This document shows, one piece after another, positions 4,395 through 6,159 of a stretch of 6,159 nt of DNA. Numbering within the stretch: position 1 is the first letter of the stretch; each line of letters starts with the position of its first letter. Origin of the DNA: Actinoplanes liguriensis (GTDB lineage Bacteria; Actinomycetota; Actinomycetes; Mycobacteriales; Micromonosporaceae); assembly GCA_000715855.1 (NCBI GenBank), contig KL571347.1:28820-34978 (forward strand), given 5' to 3'. Under the pieces are notes generated by a model. It made no database searches. It saw only the letters and a program-made list of their open reading frames with translations, and was not told the origin of the DNA. The position numbers were made by a program, and so were the translations under genes.

Positions 4395-6159
4395 CGCACC
4401 CCAGCCACTCCCCTCATCGATGAGGAGAACGGTGAGGGAGGCCAGCATCACGCCGAGAGCGAGGCTCGCTACCGAGGCGGCCGCCAGAGTGGCCCGCCGG
4501 TCCGCCCGCAGGGACGACACCGGGCTCGATGGCTCATCCCCACCGACCGGAGTCTGAAGCCAGCCGGTCAGGGCCACCGGAGCGCCGATGCCCACGGCGA
4601 GGACCACAACGGCGAAGGCCCCGATAAACAGCCCATCCTCGCCACCGAGCAGGACTGCCAGGAGGCCAACGACCGCACCGGCTGCCAGCCCCACGGTGAG
4701 GCCGTGTGCCAACTCGGGGATCAGCCGACCCCATGTTCCGGCGAATCGGCGCGGCCGACCGGCGCTGTCGGCGGTCATCGCGCCGCTGGCGACGCTCAGC
4801 ATCACAGTGACGGCAATGGCGGCAGGCAGGTAGACCCACTCCTGGGACGCCAAAACCGACATCACAACCCACGATCGCAGACTTGCATCGAACACCGAAC
4901 CGAGGCCTGTGAGTGCCATGACAACCCTGATCAGTCCGGCAACGAGCATGACGGTTCCGGCGTCCCGAGCTGCCCGGAGAAGCAGATCCATCAGGAGGCA
5001 GAGGAGGCCGCGTGGAACTGTCGGGACCTGCAACCGACGCGTATTCGCCGCAATGACCACCACGATCGGAAGCCAGAATGAAAGGACCTCGGCGACTGGT
5101 GCCACGGCCCAAAGTGCCATCTCGAATCCCCGGTCGGTTGCCACAAATCCGATGAACAGCACAAGCGGCAGCAACACACTGAGGAGTCCGCACAGGGTGG
5201 CCAGCACCCAGGACGGGACGGCGTTGGCAATCTGCCACCACGCCAGCGTGGTCGTGTTCAGGCGATAGGACAGGTGGCATGCCAGAAAGGTGAGGCGGCG
5301 CTCGGCCTTCACCATGTCGGAGCCGTCCGGGTAGATCGACGGCAGGAACGCCTGCAGGATGTGGTGCTCGATCGCGGCCCGCGACGGCAGCGCGGTGAGC
5401 AGCTCGGGCGTGTCGGCGGCGCCGCGGAAGACCTGGCGGCACAGGCTGATCATGAGCGGGGTGGAGAGGGCGGCGGCCAGCGGCCCGTCGGGCTCGGCAC
5501 GCAGCGCGGCGATCACCGGCTGCCAGCGGGAGCTGTCGGCCGCCTCCCGTTGAGTCAGGTAGCGGATGGTGTCGACCGGGCGCACCGGATCGATGGTGAT
5601 GACCGCCGCCCGGGACAACACCCCGGCGCGATCCACCGCCTCCTGGAACTCGGCGTTCCGGCAGGTGATCACCATGCGCGGCCCCAGGCTCACCGTGGCG
5701 TCGATCTGCCGTAACGCTTGATGACGTCGCGTCTCGGGCATCTCGTCGAGCCCGTCCAGCACCGGCATCACGCGGTGCTCGGCCAGCAGCTTCCGCACGT
5801 CGTCCCGCCGCCGGAACGCGCCGGGGTAGTCGGTGAAGAGCCGGTCGCCCAGCCACTCGTCGAGCGGATGGTCCGGGTCCCAGCCGGCCATCGGGACCAG
5901 CACCGGGACCTGCTCGTCCGCCCGGGGCATGGCGAGCTCGGCGAGAACGAACAACGCGGCGAGCGTGGACTTGCCCGCGCCCGGGTCCGCCAGGATGACG
6001 AGCCGGCGGGCCGGATGCTCGGCGAACGCCTCGGCCAGGGCGGTGGCGGGTGGCCGGCAGTCGTGCGGGTCCTGCGGGAACTGCCCACGCAGGGGCGGGC
6101 CGGCCGCGGTCGCGGACCGGCACCCGGGTGGGGCCGGCCGCCACTGCAGATGGAGTGGA
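4020..6159 (-). CDS. NACHT-type STAND NTPase with C-terminal membrane domain, N-terminus cut off by the window edge
   Basis: The frame is open to the right edge (first full codon 6158-6156), giving 712 residues numbered from there. PLHLQWRP (1-8) is a linker often seen before actinobacterial NACHT domains. Walker A is ADPGAGKST (57-65, Lys63). Walker B is VLDGLDEM (133-140), the classic NACHT form with Asp135, Asp138 and Glu139. A sensor-like VITCRN (163-168) and STPLM (232-236) follow. From about 316 to 613 there are about eight hydrophobic helices. A conserved LPWRLMAFLEDAHRRGV block with YQFRHARLQDELA (about 628-664) follows, then a last helix at about 689-705. STAND NTPases are ATP-driven switches that oligomerise on sensing a trigger; bacterial NACHT proteins include antiphage immunity members, and the membrane part could be sensor or pore-forming effector. 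G+C falls from about 70% to 58% near residue 290. A TTG at 5954 is not the start, since Walker A lies in frame upstream of it. The specific role and trigger are unknown. Confidence 0.9.
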   Translation of the reverse strand, partial: PLHLQWRPAPPGCRSATAAGPPLRGQFPQDPHDCRPPATALAEAFAEHPARRLVILADPGAGKSTLAALFVLAELAMPRADEQVPVLVPMAGWDPDHPLDEWLGDRLFTDYPGAFRRRDDVRKLLAEHRVMPVLDGLDEMPETRRHQALRQIDATVSLGPRMVITCRNAEFQEAVDRAGVLSRAAVITIDPVRPVDTIRYLTQREAADSSRWQPVIAALRAEPDGPLAAALSTPLMISLCRQVFRGAADTPELLTALPSRAAIEHHILQAFLPSIYPDGSDMVKAERRLTFLACHLSYRLNTTTLAWWQIANAVPSWVLATLCGLLSVLLPLVLFIGFVATDRGFEMALWAVAPVAEVLSFWLPIVVVIAANTRRLQVPTVPRGLLCLLMDLLLRAARDAGTVMLVAGLIRVVMALTGLGSVFDASLRSWVVMSVLASQEWVYLPAAIAVTVMLSVASGAMTADSAGRPRRFAGTWGRLIPELAHGLTVGLAAGAVVGLLAVLLGGEDGLFIGAFAVVVLAVGIGAPVALTGWLQTPVGGDEPSSPVSSLRADRRATLAAASVASLALGVMLASLTVLLIDEGSGWGALPVETALTMVPLLPVAAFASGSSWLTFLAARAWLGLTGRLPWRLMAFLEDAHRRGVFRQTGTTYQFRHARLQDELATHGTDRPKVRPKAGPVARLRRFEHVWSVLIFLLGFAVLYLVNRRIFAY

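Noticed and set aside
4020..5954. NACHT gene starting at the TTG at 5954
   Set aside because: Walker A lies in the same frame upstream of this codon, and the frame is open to the edge, so the gene starts outside the window.
4534..6144. 536-codon minus-strand frame
   Set aside because: It is the shifted frame of the NACHT gene. It is Arg-, Pro- and Gly-rich and lacks any motif, whereas the neighbouring frame carries Walker A and B.
1..6159. CRISPR arrays, tRNA or rRNA genes, transposase or integrase genes
   Set aside because: I looked for regularly spaced repeats, cloverleaf-like sequence and recombinase motifs on both strands and found none.

Overview
The window looks like chromosome from a high-GC actinobacterium. 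The universal-stress-protein and transporter region counts about 70-73% G+C in the lines I tallied. The promoter hexamers, GTG/TTG starts, the NACHT-plus-membrane protein type and the universal stress protein variant all fit a filamentous or related actinomycete; I cannot name the genus. Two stretches are clearly poorer in G+C: bases 1 to about 1940 (48-63% in most lines sampled) and bases 4020 to about 5290 (45-62%). I read these as accessory or transferred DNA beside backbone.

Bases 1-1500, minus strand: a compact two-gene operon. A 54-residue, cysteine-free peptide gene (1494-1330) is followed, with a 4-base GTGA stop/start overlap, by a 424-residue YcaO-family protein (1333-59). This is the layout of a ribosomally made, post-translationally modified peptide (RiPP) precursor and its ATP-dependent backbone-modifying enzyme. 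No E1-like partner, dehydrogenase, protease or exporter is visible, but the operon may continue past the left edge. Bases 1507-2209 hold no convincing gene: one weak plus-strand reading frame, a weak hairpin and some small overlapping minus-strand frames.

Bases 2210-2855: a single-domain universal stress protein gene (minus) and a divergent 244-base intergenic region. That region carries a plausible promoter for each direction, a 7-bp perfect inverted repeat inside the stress-gene promoter, a pair of 9-bp direct repeats exactly 20 bp apart flanking the transporter -35, and a possible leaderless six-codon leader peptide (MTSTPP) before the transporter.

Bases 2856-4394: an MFS transporter (plus). 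Its normal protein ends near residue 388. The frame then runs 124 more residues straight through the antisense of the next gene, because the two genes were joined tail to tail at base 4020 with no spacer; G+C drops there from 73% to 45% between adjacent 60-base lines.

Bases 4020-6159, minus strand: a large NACHT-type STAND NTPase with Walker A and B motifs and about eight or nine membrane helices, its N-terminus cut by the right edge. The NTPase half is about 70% G+C and the membrane half about 58%, suggesting a mosaic gene. NACHT proteins of this kind are candidates for immune or signalling roles, so the window pairs a possible peptide-antibiotic locus with a possible defence gene, separated by backbone genes. 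There are no tRNA, rRNA, CRISPR or transposase signals that I can support.
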